A DNA stretch of 22,065 nucleotides from a virus (IMGVR_UViG_3300032223_001650:1-22065), one strand, 5' to 3'. Shown: positions 1 through 5,761, counted from the first letter of the stretch. The notes: generated by a model from the letters alone, not told the origin. Numbers and translations are program-made.

Positions 1-228
1 CCTCGCTTTCAGCATTTCATCTGCAATTTCGTAGCTGATTCTTGCAACTACAGGCGGCTTCAACTTTGCATCCGGTGGCATAGACGCTAACCATCCTTGC
101 ATCGCCTTCGCCGCGAAGTAGTCACGCATGGACATGCCGGGAAATTGTTGAGTGTCCTCGTATTCCGCGAGTTCTGCATTCCATACCCTGTTTTGCGGGA
201 ACGCCGGCCCTCCATCCTTCTTGCTCAT
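1..228 (-). CDS. Conserved small phage protein, 3' truncated by window edge
   Basis: The first 76 codons are visible; the reading frame runs off the left edge without a stop. The protein starts MSKKDGGPAFP and contains GMSMRDYFAAKAMQGWLA at about residues 31-48, followed by YEIADEML near the visible end. This pattern (KDGGPAFP, then GMSLRDYFAAKAMQ, then YxxADxML) is one I recognise from many short uncharacterised proteins of phages and prophages of Proteobacteria; no biochemical role is known to me. The ATG is preceded by a GGGGGA Shine-Dalgarno. It overlaps the 21-codon ORF upstream by ATGA, so it is probably translated by coupling in the leftward operon. Family membership is fairly sure; function is unknown. 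Confidence 0.85.
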   Translation of the reverse strand, partial: MSKKDGGPAFPQNRVWNAELAEYEDTQQFPGMSMRDYFAAKAMQGWLASMPPDAKLKPPVVARISYEIADEMLKAR

Positions 229-290
229 GCTTCCCCCTTCCCGTTGCGGGCGGCGTCTATGACTGCATCTATCCTCGGCGTATCACTCAT
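225..290 (-). CDS. Very small hypothetical ORF (21 aa)
   Basis: A 21-residue ORF begins MSDTPRIDAVIDAARNG. It has a GGGAG Shine-Dalgarno upstream, starts 10 bases after the preceding stop, and its TGA overlaps the next ATG (ATGA), the same junction used by its neighbours. The first residues resemble the start of longer phage proteins of the type MSxTPRTDAxI, so it may be a shortened relative or simply a translational coupler for the downstream gene. Only spacing and overlap support it; there is no domain evidence. Confidence 0.5.
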   Translation of the reverse strand: MSDTPRIDAVIDAARNGKGEA

Positions 291-300
291 GTTCGCTCCC

Positions 301-723
301 TTACTCTTTCGGTTGGCATGCTCTAACTCGCTCAATATTGACTACAGATCCGTCTAGCTTCCCTTCCTTTACCAGACGCTCGACTATCCTCAAATCGAAA
401 GGCTGCCCATAGCAAGTATCATTTACACCTCCGGTCCGATAAATCCTGTGGTCCCCGTGTGCCGATGTATAGCGGTAACCAGGAGATCGCCACAATGCAA
501 GGAATTCGCGTGACTTCCTCGCGTACTCGTCCTCGGTCAGAGGATTCTCACCAAACCGGCCTCCGTTTGCACCGAAGATGGCAATGACAGGCTTGCCGCC
601 GATCTCCCTATGTTCCGCAACCACGCCCCCGCCTGCGGGCGTTGCAACCTGCACCGGCCAATCTTCAGGGTATGCCTGCAATGCCTTGAGGAAGTCCCCG
701 ACTGTTTTAAGCCTTGCATTCAT
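301..723 (-). CDS. Hypothetical phage protein, two-part (140 aa)
   Basis: The N-terminal half has a pattern I recognise from small phage proteins: TVGDFLKALQAYPEDWPV, then a Gly-rich stretch, EHREI, and FGANGGRFGENPLTEDEY at about residues 50-67. The C-terminal half, about residues 70-140, is not recognisable; it contains SPGYRYTSAHGDHRIYRTGG and a basic end. There is no signal peptide or membrane segment. The start at 723 is supported by GGGGAGGAG directly upstream and by a 4-base ATGA overlap with the preceding gene's stop. It lies in the leftward chain of small accessory genes. The reading frame is secure; the function is unknown. Confidence 0.8.
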   Translation of the reverse strand: MNARLKTVGDFLKALQAYPEDWPVQVATPAGGGVVAEHREIGGKPVIAIFGANGGRFGENPLTEDEYARKSREFLALWRSPGYRYTSAHGDHRIYRTGGVNDTCYGQPFDLRIVERLVKEGKLDGSVVNIERVRACQPKE

Positions 724-905
724 GGCTCCTCCCCGCGTGATTCCGCATCCTCTCGCGCATATTCCTCCCGATTCAATTCCGCCTCGGTCGGCATATCGAT
801 TGCCTCGCGCATACGTCTGATGTGCGAGACAGTCTCATCTGGCACGCTTGGGCTAAACGCGTTCAGTATGTCGCGCAGTTGCGGCGGTAAATTATCGTTC
901 CTCAT
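720..905 (-). CDS. Small acidic hypothetical protein (61 aa)
   Basis: I chose the ATG at 905 (protein MRNDNLPPQLRDILNAF...) over an in-frame upstream start at 938, because a strong AGGAGG Shine-Dalgarno lies just before 905 and the previous gene ends there in an ATGA overlap. The protein is hydrophilic and rich in Glu and Arg, with a charged C-terminus ending SRGEEP. No motif or membrane segment is visible. Its own stop overlaps the next gene's ATG, so it sits in the middle of a translationally coupled run. Function unknown. Confidence 0.7.
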   Translation of the reverse strand: MRNDNLPPQLRDILNAFSPSVPDETVSHIRRMREAIDMPTEAELNREEYAREDAESRGEEP

Positions 906-1051
906 GCTGCCCTCCTTTTCAGTGCTTTCGATCTCCAAGTAAATACCTCGGGTAACGGCGTGGCCAACTTCTTAACCCTGTTCACAGGATGGCACACGTA
1001 CCGCTCACCGAGCCATTGAATCGCGGCTGCAAGTTTCTCGGCGTGGGTCAT
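902..1051 (-). CDS. Small basic hypothetical protein (49 aa)
   Basis: The protein begins MTHAEKLAAAIQWLGERYV and ends with a basic tail (WRSKALKRRAA). The frame is open further upstream to 1138, but the start at 1051 is preferred because it forms an ATGA overlap with the preceding gene's stop, the rule throughout this stretch. Its TGA again overlaps the next ATG. A possible amphipathic helix followed by a basic patch could bind nucleic acid, but that is only a composition argument. No family is recognised. Confidence 0.6.
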   Translation of the reverse strand: MTHAEKLAAAIQWLGERYVCHPVNRVKKLATPLPEVFTWRSKALKRRAA

Positions 1052-1173
1052 TTTCCACCCCACATCGCATAGAGCGTACACAGTAAGGCCCATGCAAAGA
1101 ACACGCCTAGCAGGCCACCACATGCAAGCAGCGCCCATCCTAGCGCCTTCGGTGCCCTCTCGCGGTCACTCAT
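1048..1173 (-). CDS. Small single-pass membrane protein (41 aa)
   Basis: A short charged N-terminus (MSDRERAPK) is followed by one hydrophobic segment of about 27 residues (ALGWALLACGGLLGVFFA and on), ending GGK. This predicts one transmembrane helix, N-terminus probably inside. The start at 1173 makes an ATGA overlap with the upstream helix-turn-helix gene; an alternative ATG at 1191, six residues earlier, has the better Shine-Dalgarno (GGGAGGAAG), so either may be used. Small one-helix proteins in phage early arms include superinfection-exclusion and inhibitor proteins; nothing here decides between these, and no lysis gene is adjacent. Confidence 0.6.
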   Translation of the reverse strand: MSDRERAPKALGWALLACGGLLGVFFAWALLCTLYAMWGGK

Positions 1174-1352
1174 CGTTTCGTCGTCGCCCATTTCTTCCTC
1201 CCGTCCTTCGGTTTCTCGGCATCCTTCGGAATCAGCCAATCACGCGCAACCTTGTACGCACCCTGAACACGCCCAGCGCGAACAGCCTGACGCACGCTAG
1301 ACTGACTCATTTCCCATCGTTTTGCAGCTTGCGGTATCGTCATTGCTTCCAT
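1170..1352 (-). CDS. MerR/excisionase-like helix-turn-helix protein
   Basis: The protein (60 aa from the ATG at 1352) has the plan of short winged-helix proteins of the excisionase / HTH_17 type: TIPQAAKRWEMSQSSVRQAV (helix, turn, recognition helix), then RAGRVQGAYKVARDWLIP (wing and closing strand), then a basic tail. Such proteins bind DNA as excisionases or small regulators. The start at 1352 is preferred over ATG 1364 because GGAG lies 6 bases before it. The gene follows a roughly 80-base gap and heads a coupled run of small genes. It could regulate the leftward operon or assist recombination; no integrase is visible, so the role is open. The fold call is moderately sure. Confidence 0.7.
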   Translation of the reverse strand: MEAMTIPQAAKRWEMSQSSVRQAVRAGRVQGAYKVARDWLIPKDAEKPKDGRKKWATTKR

Positions 1353-1435
1353 TCCATTCTCCATGTTAGGCGGGCACCCTTATTTACAAGTCCAAGAGTA
1401 TTAAGCATGTCGGACACTCATGCACCCGTGTTTGG

Positions 1436-1669
1436 TTAAGACGCGCCAATCTCAGACAGCAGCGCCCTTATGCGCTTGGGGATGTTTAGCCTGCCTTCTT
1501 CCTCAAGCGCAAAGGCTGCTTCCTTCAGCGCATCAATAAGCCTTGCGCGGTCCTTTTCAAAGTTAATGCATTGATTCTTAAGCACGAAGTAGCGCCTCTC
1601 CCCCGTGTAGGCAACTAGCAGTGAATCCGTTACCGGCGTGCCTGGGGGATTCGCGGGCGTGTATTTCAT
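1436..1669 (-). CDS. Hypothetical protein (77 aa)
   Basis: The protein begins MKYTPANPPGTPVTDSLLVAY. Its C-terminal half, about residues 37-77, is rich in Leu, Ala, Glu and Arg and probably helical (FEKDRARLIDALKEAAFALEE). No motif is recognised. The ATG overlaps the previous gene's TGA (ATGA), and GAGG lies upstream. It is followed by a roughly 80-base gap before the helix-turn-helix gene, the largest gap in this part of the arm, in which I see no convincing promoter or terminator. Confidence 0.75.
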   Translation of the reverse strand: MKYTPANPPGTPVTDSLLVAYTGERRYFVLKNQCINFEKDRARLIDALKEAAFALEEEGRLNIPKRIRALLSEIGAS

Positions 1670-1863
1670 AACGTGGCCTCATCAATCTCGTTAAGTTTCT
1701 CTATTTCCTGCTCGCGCTCGCTGACCGGCGCTACCCGGTCAAAGGGCCACGGTTCGGAAGGGTTCAGGGCGCTGCGGTCAGGGCACCAATCTACGCCCGG
1801 ACTAATGCTCCACCCATCTTGATCTTTGTCCCACGTTGCCACGATTTGGCTGATGTTTATCAT
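1666..1863 (-). CDS. Hypothetical protein (65 aa)
   Basis: Starting at ATG 1863, the protein reads MINISQIVATWDKDQDGW and has a Trp-rich N-terminal half and an acidic helical C-terminus (SEREQEIEKLNEIDEATL). The frame is open upstream to 2013, but that part overlaps the LPD29 gene and has no ribosome site; 1863 has GGGGGCGAG just upstream. It begins 10 bases after the LPD29 gene's stop and ends in an ATGA overlap with the next gene. The DKDQDGW segment resembles a Ca-binding loop by chance length only; I do not call a family. Confidence 0.7.
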   Translation of the reverse strand: MINISQIVATWDKDQDGWSISPGVDWCPDRSALNPSEPWPFDRVAPVSEREQEIEKLNEIDEATL

Positions 1864-1873
1864 TGCTCGCCCC

Positions 1874-2737
1874 CTATGCGCAGGCGGCGGATATGCCGCG
1901 TTGTGATGTGCCAATGGTGTACGTATGCCGCTCCAATGCCCTATGCATTTCGCGCTGCATGTCAATCCCGGACTGATTGAACCGCCACATATTGCCGGTC
2001 TTATAGTCCTCAATCGCCGGGATTTCGGCAGTCAGGCCAAACCGAGCGCACAAGCGGCGAATAGCCGATGTAATGGCCGCGTCCGAGTAATGCCGATTCC
2101 ACATGATGTACTTCGACGCGCCGAAAGTTTCATTCCACGGTGAGGACTTGTATTCATAACAATCTGTCATTCCGTCAAAATGACCATCTGAGTATTTGTT
2201 AATGATATTTTTAACTTGCTCAGTTGTCGGACCATCGGTCCAGTGCACATCAATAGAATTACCGCCCGAAAACTTGCGGGTTTTCACGCTGAACGTGATT
2301 CCAGGAAACTCCCGCTTTAGTTCGGAGCGTATGTTTTTTGCCGCTGTCACACAATCGCCGCCTTGGATAAGGTGAGGGTTTTCTTGTTTGATGCGCTCCA
2401 CTGCGGCAGCAAAAATCTGCTTTGCAGAGGTTGTGCGCGCCTGTTCTGCCGCCTTCGCAGCCTGTACTCCTGCCTTCAGTATTTCGATATGGTCAGGGCT
2501 GGCAATCTCGCCCCATTGGATTTCGTATCGGTTCCCGTGCAGCATACAGGCGCGGATTTCCCGCCCATCGTCAAGGGCGAGCGTATAGGGGCCGTATTCG
2601 TTTCCCGTGATTTCAACGACCGCCCCAATGCCGGAAGGGTTCGCCATGTCGCCGTTATAGCGAACAATCTGCCCTAGTTGCACTTGCGGTATTTTGATTT
2701 CCTGCATACCGCCTGCCAGGCTAAACAATTTACCCAT
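1874..2737 (-). CDS. LPD29-domain protein (287 aa)
   Basis: I place the start at ATG 2737 (MGKLFSLAGG), which has GGAGG 6 bases upstream. The N-terminal third (about residues 20-85) has LGQIVRYNGDMANPSGIGAV and DGREIRACMLHGNRYEI, a beta-rich segment with a GxGAVV turn. A helical, Ala-rich linker follows. The centre (about residues 130-210) matches what I know as LPD29, a large-polyvalent-protein-associated domain: AAKNIRSELKREFPGITFSV, SGGNSIDVHWTDGPT and HFDGMTDCYEY are its signature stretches. LPD29 proteins occur in phages and mobile elements; no activity is established to my knowledge. The C-terminal 75 residues are unrecognised. It is the largest gene of the left arm. Domain call fairly sure, function unknown. 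Confidence 0.8.
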   Translation of the reverse strand: MGKLFSLAGGMQEIKIPQVQLGQIVRYNGDMANPSGIGAVVEITGNEYGPYTLALDDGREIRACMLHGNRYEIQWGEIASPDHIEILKAGVQAAKAAEQARTTSAKQIFAAAVERIKQENPHLIQGGDCVTAAKNIRSELKREFPGITFSVKTRKFSGGNSIDVHWTDGPTTEQVKNIINKYSDGHFDGMTDCYEYKSSPWNETFGASKYIMWNRHYSDAAITSAIRRLCARFGLTAEIPAIEDYKTGNMWRFNQSGIDMQREMHRALERHTYTIGTSQRGISAACA

Positions 2738-2779
2738 GATTGCCTCCAATAAATCCGGGGTTGGCCCGGCCCGGTAATG

Positions 2780-3043
2780 TTAGGTTCCGTTCCAGCTTCC
2801 GGCGTGCTTTGCCGTTATTTTTGCGTCCTCGGGGTCATTGATTGCGTACTGCCAGCCATCGCGCCACGCGCTGATAAACGAGCGCGACCATGAAAGCTTG
2901 CCGGACGGTTTGCGCTTGTTTTGGTAGGGGCAATCATCAATGCCACGCCCTTCCAATGCTGAATGCATGCCTTTAAGGAATGCGCCACGGTGGGCGCGAT
3001 TCCACAATCCGAAGTTACTAGGCAAGCTTACGAGCGAAGCCAT
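2780..3043 (-). CDS. Ribosome modulation factor (RMF/CrpP)-like protein
   Basis: The middle and end carry the RMF-type pattern: an AHRGAFLKGMHSALEGR stretch, then DDCPYQNKRK, then SWSRSFISAWRDGWQYA. In Escherichia coli RMF the corresponding order is RGY..G..GR...CPYQ....WL.GWREA. RMF binds the small ribosomal subunit near the anti-SD region and makes inactive 100S dimers; CrpP-like relatives also exist. Here the protein is 87 aa, longer than the roughly 55 aa of RMF, with about 20 extra residues at each end. The start at 3043 overlaps the preceding gene by 16 bases and has a weak ribosome site; the internal ATG at about residue 26 would give a shorter, more RMF-sized protein but would cut the motif. 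An effect on host translation is inference. Confidence 0.7.
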   Translation of the reverse strand: MASLVSLPSNFGLWNRAHRGAFLKGMHSALEGRGIDDCPYQNKRKPSGKLSWSRSFISAWRDGWQYAINDPEDAKITAKHAGSWNGT

Positions 3044-3168
3044 TGATCGTAAGACTTGACCGGCCAGCCAAGCGATTCAGCGGCGGCAACATATATTTGA
3101 TATTCCGCATCATTGGTGCCGCGCTGCTGTGTCTGCCAATTTGCATTTGGGATAAGTCTGTCGTCCAT
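3028..3168 (-). CDS. Small hypothetical protein (46 aa)
   Basis: An ORF from ATG 3168 to TAA 3028 encodes MDDRLIPNANWQTQQRG... ending SLGWPVKSYDQWLRS. It has a perfect GGAGG Shine-Dalgarno six bases upstream and fills what would otherwise be a gap between the clamp region and the RMF-like gene. Its 3' end overlaps that gene's first 16 bases. The protein is hydrophilic with three Trp residues; the C-terminal part looks like a short helix. No family recognised. Confidence rests on the ribosome site and the packing of genes. Confidence 0.65.
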   Translation of the reverse strand: MDDRLIPNANWQTQQRGTNDAEYQIYVAAAESLGWPVKSYDQWLRS

Positions 3169-3179
3169 TGTTGCCTCCG

Positions 3180-3245
3180 TTACTTAACTGAGAAAATAAA
3201 GCGGGCCAGCTCGCCTGCCAGCGCCTCGCGGGTTTGGCGGGTCAT
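3180..3245 (-). CDS. Very small hypothetical ORF (21 aa)
   Basis: A 21-residue ORF starts MTRQTREALAGELARFIF. The ATG lies 2 bases after the clamp gene's TAA, with GAGGCGG of the clamp's 3' end as a possible ribosome site. The ORF stops just before the Shine-Dalgarno of the 46-aa gene. It would form one amphipathic helix. It may be a genuine micropeptide, a coupling ORF, or chance; only its position supports it. Confidence 0.4.
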   Translation of the reverse strand: MTRQTREALAGELARFIFSVK

Positions 3246-3247
3246 GA

Positions 3248-3922
3248 TTACGCCGCCTCTGCAATGGGTTCAGCCACAACCGGCGCAACCGGCAATTCCG
3301 GCAGGCTTTCCCGTGCCCAAGCCCCATCCTCAGCAATCGCGGCAGGCAAAACCTTGTTGCTGATGGGCATGATTACCGCGACCATTTCCGATGTGATCCT
3401 AGCCAATGCAGCGCCCTGGCCGTTATAGCCGATGCCGAAGTGTCCATCTTTATTTCCGAAGCATTCCGCCGCTTTGGCGCACCGATACAGGTAAGCCGCA
3501 TTGAATTGTGCAGCTTCGCCCGATAATTTAGATGGAATGACGCGGCGGTAATCCGGAAACAGTCCATCTATTGCCTTAAATATGACAATCTGCCCCGAGA
3601 ATTCCGCCCTCATCTCTTGATCCGGCTTTGCTGCAATGTCATCCGGCACAGTGAGCGTAATGTCATTCAATGCCTTGCTGGCCGGTTTGATCTTGAGCAA
3701 TGACGCGACAGCATCAGACGGCATGATGAGCTTGCAGACGCCCGTATTCTCGTCTTTTGCATCACGCTTATGCACGCCCATCGTATGCCCGTCGGTTGCG
3801 ACTAGGCGCGTCTGAAGCGTATTTGCTTCGATCAATACGCCATTGAAATAATACCGTGTGTCGTTCACGCCAGAGAAAAGGGATACTGCCTTCAGTGCTG
3901 CGCGGTCAATGATGATTTGCAT
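3248..3922 (-). CDS. Two-domain DnaN-like sliding clamp (224 aa)
   Basis: The sequence aligns by eye to domains 2 and 3 of the bacterial DNA polymerase III beta clamp. Residues 21-50 (DTRYYFNGVLIEANTLQTRL then VATDGHTMGV) match the E. coli stretch RYYLNGMLFE...VATDGHRLAV at the start of domain 2. Residues 122-130, FPDYRRVIP, match the domain 2/3 junction FPDYRRVLP, and VAVIMPIS (181-188) matches the C-terminal YVVMPMRL. Clamps encircle DNA and tether polymerase. Bacterial DnaN has about 366 aa in three domains and dimerises; this protein lacks domain 1 entirely and adds a Pro/Ala tail of about 36 residues. AGGAG precedes ATG 3922, and the leader carries the CCACCACAGGAG box shared with other genes in this arm. 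The family is clear; its oligomeric state is inference. Confidence 0.88.
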   Translation of the reverse strand: MQIIIDRAALKAVSLFSGVNDTRYYFNGVLIEANTLQTRLVATDGHTMGVHKRDAKDENTGVCKLIMPSDAVASLLKIKPASKALNDITLTVPDDIAAKPDQEMRAEFSGQIVIFKAIDGLFPDYRRVIPSKLSGEAAQFNAAYLYRCAKAAECFGNKDGHFGIGYNGQGAALARITSEMVAVIMPISNKVLPAAIAEDGAWARESLPELPVAPVVAEPIAEAA

Positions 3923-3946
3923 TTTGTGGCTCCTGTGGTGGAAGGA

Positions 3947-4255
3947 TTATTGTTGCGGTTCGGTTTGGGAAATGTGGAATACGGTTGTCATTCTCGGTTT
4001 TTTGCCAATGGGCACATTCTCTCCGGGATCATTCTTTTTGCTCATTTCTACCCAAGTGAAAACTTTTACTCCGTGCTCACCTTTGCGCACTACTCGCCCC
4101 AGTGCTTTCCATGCGTGAAACGTCAATACATTTTCCCTTGGTGCAATCTGTTCTGCCGGTATTCCCTTGGCCTGAAAACCTGCGAAGATTTGCGGGTAAT
4201 TCGCCCATGATTGCCCATTCTGTGCATTGGCTAAGGCTTGCTGTTGGATGTTCAT
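3947..4255 (-). CDS. ArdC N-terminal-like ssDNA-binding protein (102 aa)
   Basis: The protein matches the N-terminal (ArdcN) domain of the antirestriction protein ArdC: NYPQIFAGFQAKGIPAEQI (about residues 19-37), NVLTFHAWKALGRVVRKGEH, GVKVFTWVEM and the closing PRMTTVFHISQTE. In ArdC this domain binds single-stranded DNA and is followed by a metallopeptidase-like domain; here the protein ends after the first domain, so no HExxH site is present. It probably coats or recognises ssDNA during early replication or DNA entry. The start at 4255 has GGAGG and lies behind the conserved hairpin/CACCAC leader; an open frame extends upstream to 4540 but covers the neighbouring gene. It sits directly upstream of the clamp, consistent with a replication role. 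Confidence 0.85.
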   Translation of the reverse strand: MNIQQQALANAQNGQSWANYPQIFAGFQAKGIPAEQIAPRENVLTFHAWKALGRVVRKGEHGVKVFTWVEMSKKNDPGENVPIGKKPRMTTVFHISQTEPQQ

Positions 4256-4261
4256 TTTGTT

Positions 4262-4322
4262 GCCTCCTGATGTGGTGATTAAAACTGCACTGGACAGGCC
4301 GCAGCCTGTGCGCTGGTGCTGA
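4262..4322 (-). promoter_or_regulatory. Intergenic leader module A1 (hairpin plus CACCAC..AGGAG box)
   Basis: This lies between the 81-aa gene's stop and the ArdC-like start. Read on the minus strand it has a stem ACAGGC/GCCTGT (4294-4309, loop of 4), then CAGTTTTAATCACCACATC, then AGGAGG. The same order recurs at 5264-5329. It could be a terminator/attenuator (T-run only four long) or a translation leader; the function is not shown. Confidence 0.5.
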
Positions 4323-4568
4323 TTAATATCCTCTAGTGGCGGCGTAGATAATTTCCCATGCCGTTTCGTCCGCGTCGCTTGCCATCGCCGCGAGAATCCG
4401 TTGATGCGCCTCTCCATCGATGCGGTGCCTGTATACATGGTATCCGCCCGTGTTTCCAACCCAGCGCACGCCCGCGAGCGTTGCCACTGTGCGATCGGGA
4501 TAGATGCGGGCGATGTCGGTGCAATTGTCGTAGATGCCAACGCTGGTATCGCGTGTAATGGTTTGCAT
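4323..4568 (-). CDS. Hypothetical protein (81 aa)
   Basis: The protein begins MQTITRDTSVGIYDNCTDIA. Its centre, TVATLAGVRWVGNTGGYHVY, looks like beta strands, and it ends in a helix (AMASDADETAWEIIYAAT). No family is recognised. The ATG at 4568 is preceded by TAGGAGA and by the mini-ORF leader at 4571-4606, whose stop lies 2 bases before this start. It lies between leader modules A1 and B1, so it may be expressed by the same scheme as the 143-aa gene at 5330-5761. Confidence 0.75.
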   Translation of the reverse strand: MQTITRDTSVGIYDNCTDIARIYPDRTVATLAGVRWVGNTGGYHVYRHRIDGEAHQRILAAMASDADETAWEIIYAATRGY

Positions 4569-4570
4569 GT

Positions 4571-4606
4571 TTATCTCCTAGTGGTGGTGGGTACTGCTGC
4601 GCCCAT
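4571..4606 (-). promoter_or_regulatory. Leader module B1 with 11-codon mini-ORF
   Basis: On the minus strand an 11-codon ORF MGAAVPTTTRR ends in TAA 2 bases before the 81-aa gene's ATG, and the gene's AGGAGA ribosome site lies inside the mini-ORF's end. The first part is identical over 23 bases (4584-4606) to 5776-5798, where the mini-ORF reads MGAAVPTTSGE. No Shine-Dalgarno precedes the mini-ORF, so its translation is uncertain. The repeated sequence itself is certain. Confidence 0.5.
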
Positions 4607-4619
4607 CTGAATGTATGTC

Positions 4620-4916
4620 TCAGGCAGGCAAGTCGCCCATCGAGACAAGCACGTCGCGGAGCGCATCGGCGGCCCCACCGGACCCATGCCCGCTGATCTC
4701 ATCCAAGCCGGTGATGGCCTCTTGGGAGCTCAGATAGACGCGCATGGAGCTAAGGTCTTGGCGCGTGTAGTCTACCCAAGCGTCGAAGTCGCCCCCATGT
4801 GGGGCGCCCCCGTCGCGTGCAGCATCAGCCGACATCCTATTCACGGCATCGAATTCGTTAAAAGCGGACCAAGCAATCGGCCGTTGCTGGTGGGGTATTT
4901 CGACGATGTAGATCAT
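4620..4916 (-). CDS. Hypothetical acidic protein (98 aa)
   Basis: The protein begins MIYIVEIPHQQRPIAWSAFN. It has an acidic, Ala/Gly-rich middle (SADAARDGGAPHGGDFDAWV) and a C-terminal Gly-rich turn followed by a helix (GGAADALRDVLVSMGDLPA). No family recognised. The start at 4916 has GGGAG upstream. Unlike its neighbours, its leader (4917-4993) lacks the CCACCAC box. That leader contains a possible 16-codon ORF ending in an ATGA overlap with this gene, which I do not annotate. The reading frame is likely real from ribosome site and packing. Confidence 0.7.
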   Translation of the reverse strand: MIYIVEIPHQQRPIAWSAFNEFDAVNRMSADAARDGGAPHGGDFDAWVDYTRQDLSSMRVYLSSQEAITGLDEISGHGSGGAADALRDVLVSMGDLPA

Positions 4917-4993
4917 GTTATTTGCTCCCGAGTAGTTGCCAACGAAGCCCGCTGGCTTAGCATTCCGTGCGACCCGGTTAGGGCCGCAGAGAA

Positions 4994-5263
4994 TCAGAGC
5001 ACGAAATTCATCAGAGTATTGGCGTACAAGTCACGCTGCCCAGACACCTTCCCATGCTCTGTGTTGATGATGGTATAGACAGGCTCAAAGCGCCCGAACA
5101 GTTTGTTAAATGCTTCGCAACGGTACTCAATGCCGACATGCAAACCCTCGGACAAATCGTCATCGCCATCACATGTAAAGATATGCTTGGCAATGGTTGC
5201 AGTCTTGAACAGGCGATACTTGCCCGGATTTGCTGCGAAGTCTTTGGGGTCATACTTGTTCAT
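4994..5263 (-). CDS. Hypothetical protein (89 aa)
   Basis: The protein starts MNKYDPKDFAANPGKYRLFK and continues with IAKHIFTCDGDDDLSEGLHV and IEYRCEAFNKLFGRFEPVYT, suggesting a small alpha/beta domain with two Cys residues. I recognise no family. The ATG at 5263 has CAGGAGATAACAGA before it and sits behind leader module A2 (hairpin and CCACCACCAC box). It is one of several small genes with shared leaders in 3900-5800 and is probably co-regulated with them. Confidence 0.75.
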   Translation of the reverse strand: MNKYDPKDFAANPGKYRLFKTATIAKHIFTCDGDDDLSEGLHVGIEYRCEAFNKLFGRFEPVYTIINTEHGKVSGQRDLYANTLMNFVL

Positions 5264-5329
5264 TCTGTTATCTCCTGTGGTGGTGGATTAAAACCGAACT
5301 GCACAGGACGGGGCCTGTGCGCTGAGGTT
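5264..5329 (-). promoter_or_regulatory. Intergenic leader module A2 (hairpin plus CCACCAC..AGGAG box)
   Basis: Second copy of the hairpin leader. On the minus strand it has a perfect 7-bp stem GCACAGG/CCTGTGC (5301-5320, loop of 6), then CAGTTCGGTTTTAATCCACC, then ACCACAGGAG. Compared with A1, the outer context CAGCGCACAGG and TTTTAATC is kept while the loop differs, as expected if the stem structure matters. Confidence 0.5.
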
Positions 5330-5761
5330 TTAGGCTGTCACTTTCATGCGTGCATTTTCTTCCGTGGCGAGCTGATACAGTCGGCACAGTTGCGCAACCT
5401 CATCCACGTCGGCGGAGATATTTTTGCCATACCCGTCGCAACATTCTGACCATACGCCGTCGCAATCATCCGGCATCATGCTGATGCACTGATGTAGTTT
5501 CCAGCGCATGTTAATACCGGCCATGTCATGCAACTCTTTCCGGTAGGCTTGCAACATTGGCCTATCGGCCAAAAATGCCTGCTGATGTGCCTTTTGATTC
5601 TCAAAAGCGGTTTCTGGGGTAACTCCGGCTTTGAGCTTTGGACCTAGTTTCCATCCAAAGCCTGAATTCTTTAAAACTGTGCCATCCGACATATATCTTT
5701 TAGCCGATGACGTGAAATAAACCGTGCCGATGATGCTGCCGTGCGATGATAGTTTTGCCAT
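5330..5761 (-). CDS. Hypothetical protein, first gene of the leftward arm (143 aa)
   Basis: The protein begins MAKLSSHGSIIGTVYFTSSA and has a beta-like N-terminus (KRYMSDGTVLKNSGFGWKL). A helical middle, residues about 45-95, includes NQKAHQQAFLADRPMLQAYR. A Cys-containing segment follows (CISMMPDDCDGVWSECCDGY, about residues 92-111, four Cys) and then a terminal helix. The Cys cluster could bind metal but is not a recognised zinc-finger spacing. It is the first gene on the leftward side of the divergent region, so it is probably transcribed early. CAGGAGA precedes ATG 5761, and the mini-ORF leader B2 ends 1 base before it. No family recognised. Confidence 0.75.
   Translation of the reverse strand: MAKLSSHGSIIGTVYFTSSAKRYMSDGTVLKNSGFGWKLGPKLKAGVTPETAFENQKAHQQAFLADRPMLQAYRKELHDMAGINMRWKLHQCISMMPDDCDGVWSECCDGYGKNISADVDEVAQLCRLYQLATEENARMKVTA

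Noticed and set aside
4913-4963. 16-codon ORF upstream of the 98-aa gene with an ATGA overlap
   Set aside because: Weak ribosome site and no similarity to the two MGAAVPTT mini-ORFs; the overlap may be chance.
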